NCBI GenBank assembly: GCA_035652315.1
Contig: DASREA010000011.1
Span: forward strand, 43,361 to 107,360
Source of the DNA: CANKHA01 sp035652315
GTDB taxonomy: Bacteria > Pseudomonadota > Alphaproteobacteria > Rhizobiales > Xanthobacteraceae
Direction of reading: 5' to 3'
Length of the DNA stretch: 64,000 bases
Under the pieces are notes generated by a model. The model was given only the letters and a program-made list of their open reading frames with translations. It did not search any database and was not told the origin of the DNA. Positions 63,946 through 64,000 of the stretch are shown here, in pieces; the stretch's first letter is position 1, and every line of letters begins with the position of its first letter. Position numbers and translations under genes: made by a program.

Positions 63946-64000
63946 TTACCCCCAAACCTCCCGCCACGCAGCGAACTCGGACGGCCTGATCTGGTAGCGC
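63946..64000 (-). CDS. C-terminal fragment of an unidentified leftward gene
   Basis: The minus strand encodes RYQIRPSEFAAWREVWG followed by a TAA stop at 63948-63946, open to the window edge; the start lies outside. The peptide is non-repetitive and looks like a genuine C-terminus, but 17 residues are too few to name a family. The convergent orientation leaves the 505-base gap noted before it. Confidence 0.35.
   Translation of the reverse strand, partial: RYQIRPSEFAAWREVWG

Overview
The window is a gene-dense, high-GC stretch of core chromosome from an alphaproteobacterium. The best fit is Hyphomicrobiales (Rhizobiales), but family and genus cannot be fixed from sequence alone. The evidence is the division-plane ATPase MipZ, the DnaA inactivator HdaA, DUF1489, two DUF1236 proteins, the purM-purN/hdaA, pepA/lptFG/pdxA/rsmA and fabF-acpP-fabG-fabD neighbourhoods, and promoters of the alphaproteobacterial EcfG general-stress type (GGAAC-N16/17-CGTT). 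No tRNA, rRNA, CRISPR array or intact insertion sequence was seen.

Layout. 1-5 kb: the end of a TadG-like von Willebrand protein, a SPOR-domain D-Ala-D-Ala carboxypeptidase, then a leftward run of mipZ, a VWA protein and a membrane J-domain protein. 5-10 kb: panC, DUF1489, and a patch of small poorly known genes (GYD domain, short conserved proteins, two divergent DUF1236 envelope proteins). 10-16 kb: a NEW3-protein/ABC-transporter operon, a Nudix hydrolase, CsbD, a glycine-zipper protein and a membrane EAL phosphodiesterase. 16-30 kb: speD-speE (polyamines), aspS, rnd, ppx-ppk (polyphosphate), hdaA, a CDP-alcohol phosphatidyltransferase, purM-purN, a TerC-type transporter and ndk. 30-38 kb: a lipoprotein, holC and pepA (leftward), then lptF-lptG-surA-like-pdxA-rsmA (rightward). 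38-45 kb: a leftward block of fabD, fabG, acpP, fabF, mltG, yicC and gmk. 46-58 kb: rpsF-rpsR-rplI, an O-methyltransferase, a c-type cytochrome-like protein, a cyclopropane fatty acid synthase, dnaB, alr, radA, cvpA, purF and an SDR. 58-63 kb: prfC, a sulfotransferase, a YffB-like protein and a GST-TetR-YciI-like operon. The last 0.5 kb is more AT-rich, has no complete gene and ends in the C-terminus of an unidentified leftward gene.

The genes mostly serve envelope biogenesis (LPS export, outer-membrane folding, peptidoglycan, fatty acids), nucleotide synthesis, translation and replication. The accessory interest lies in regulation and in departures from the usual order: a divergent pair of EcfG-type promoters that includes a perfect inverted repeat, a third EcfG-type promoter on csbD, a three-half-site operator at the GST-TetR operon, lptD missing from its usual place between lptG and surA, a long proline-rich reading frame fused to mltG, and several strong unassigned hairpins. 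I did not find a clearly new multi-gene system.
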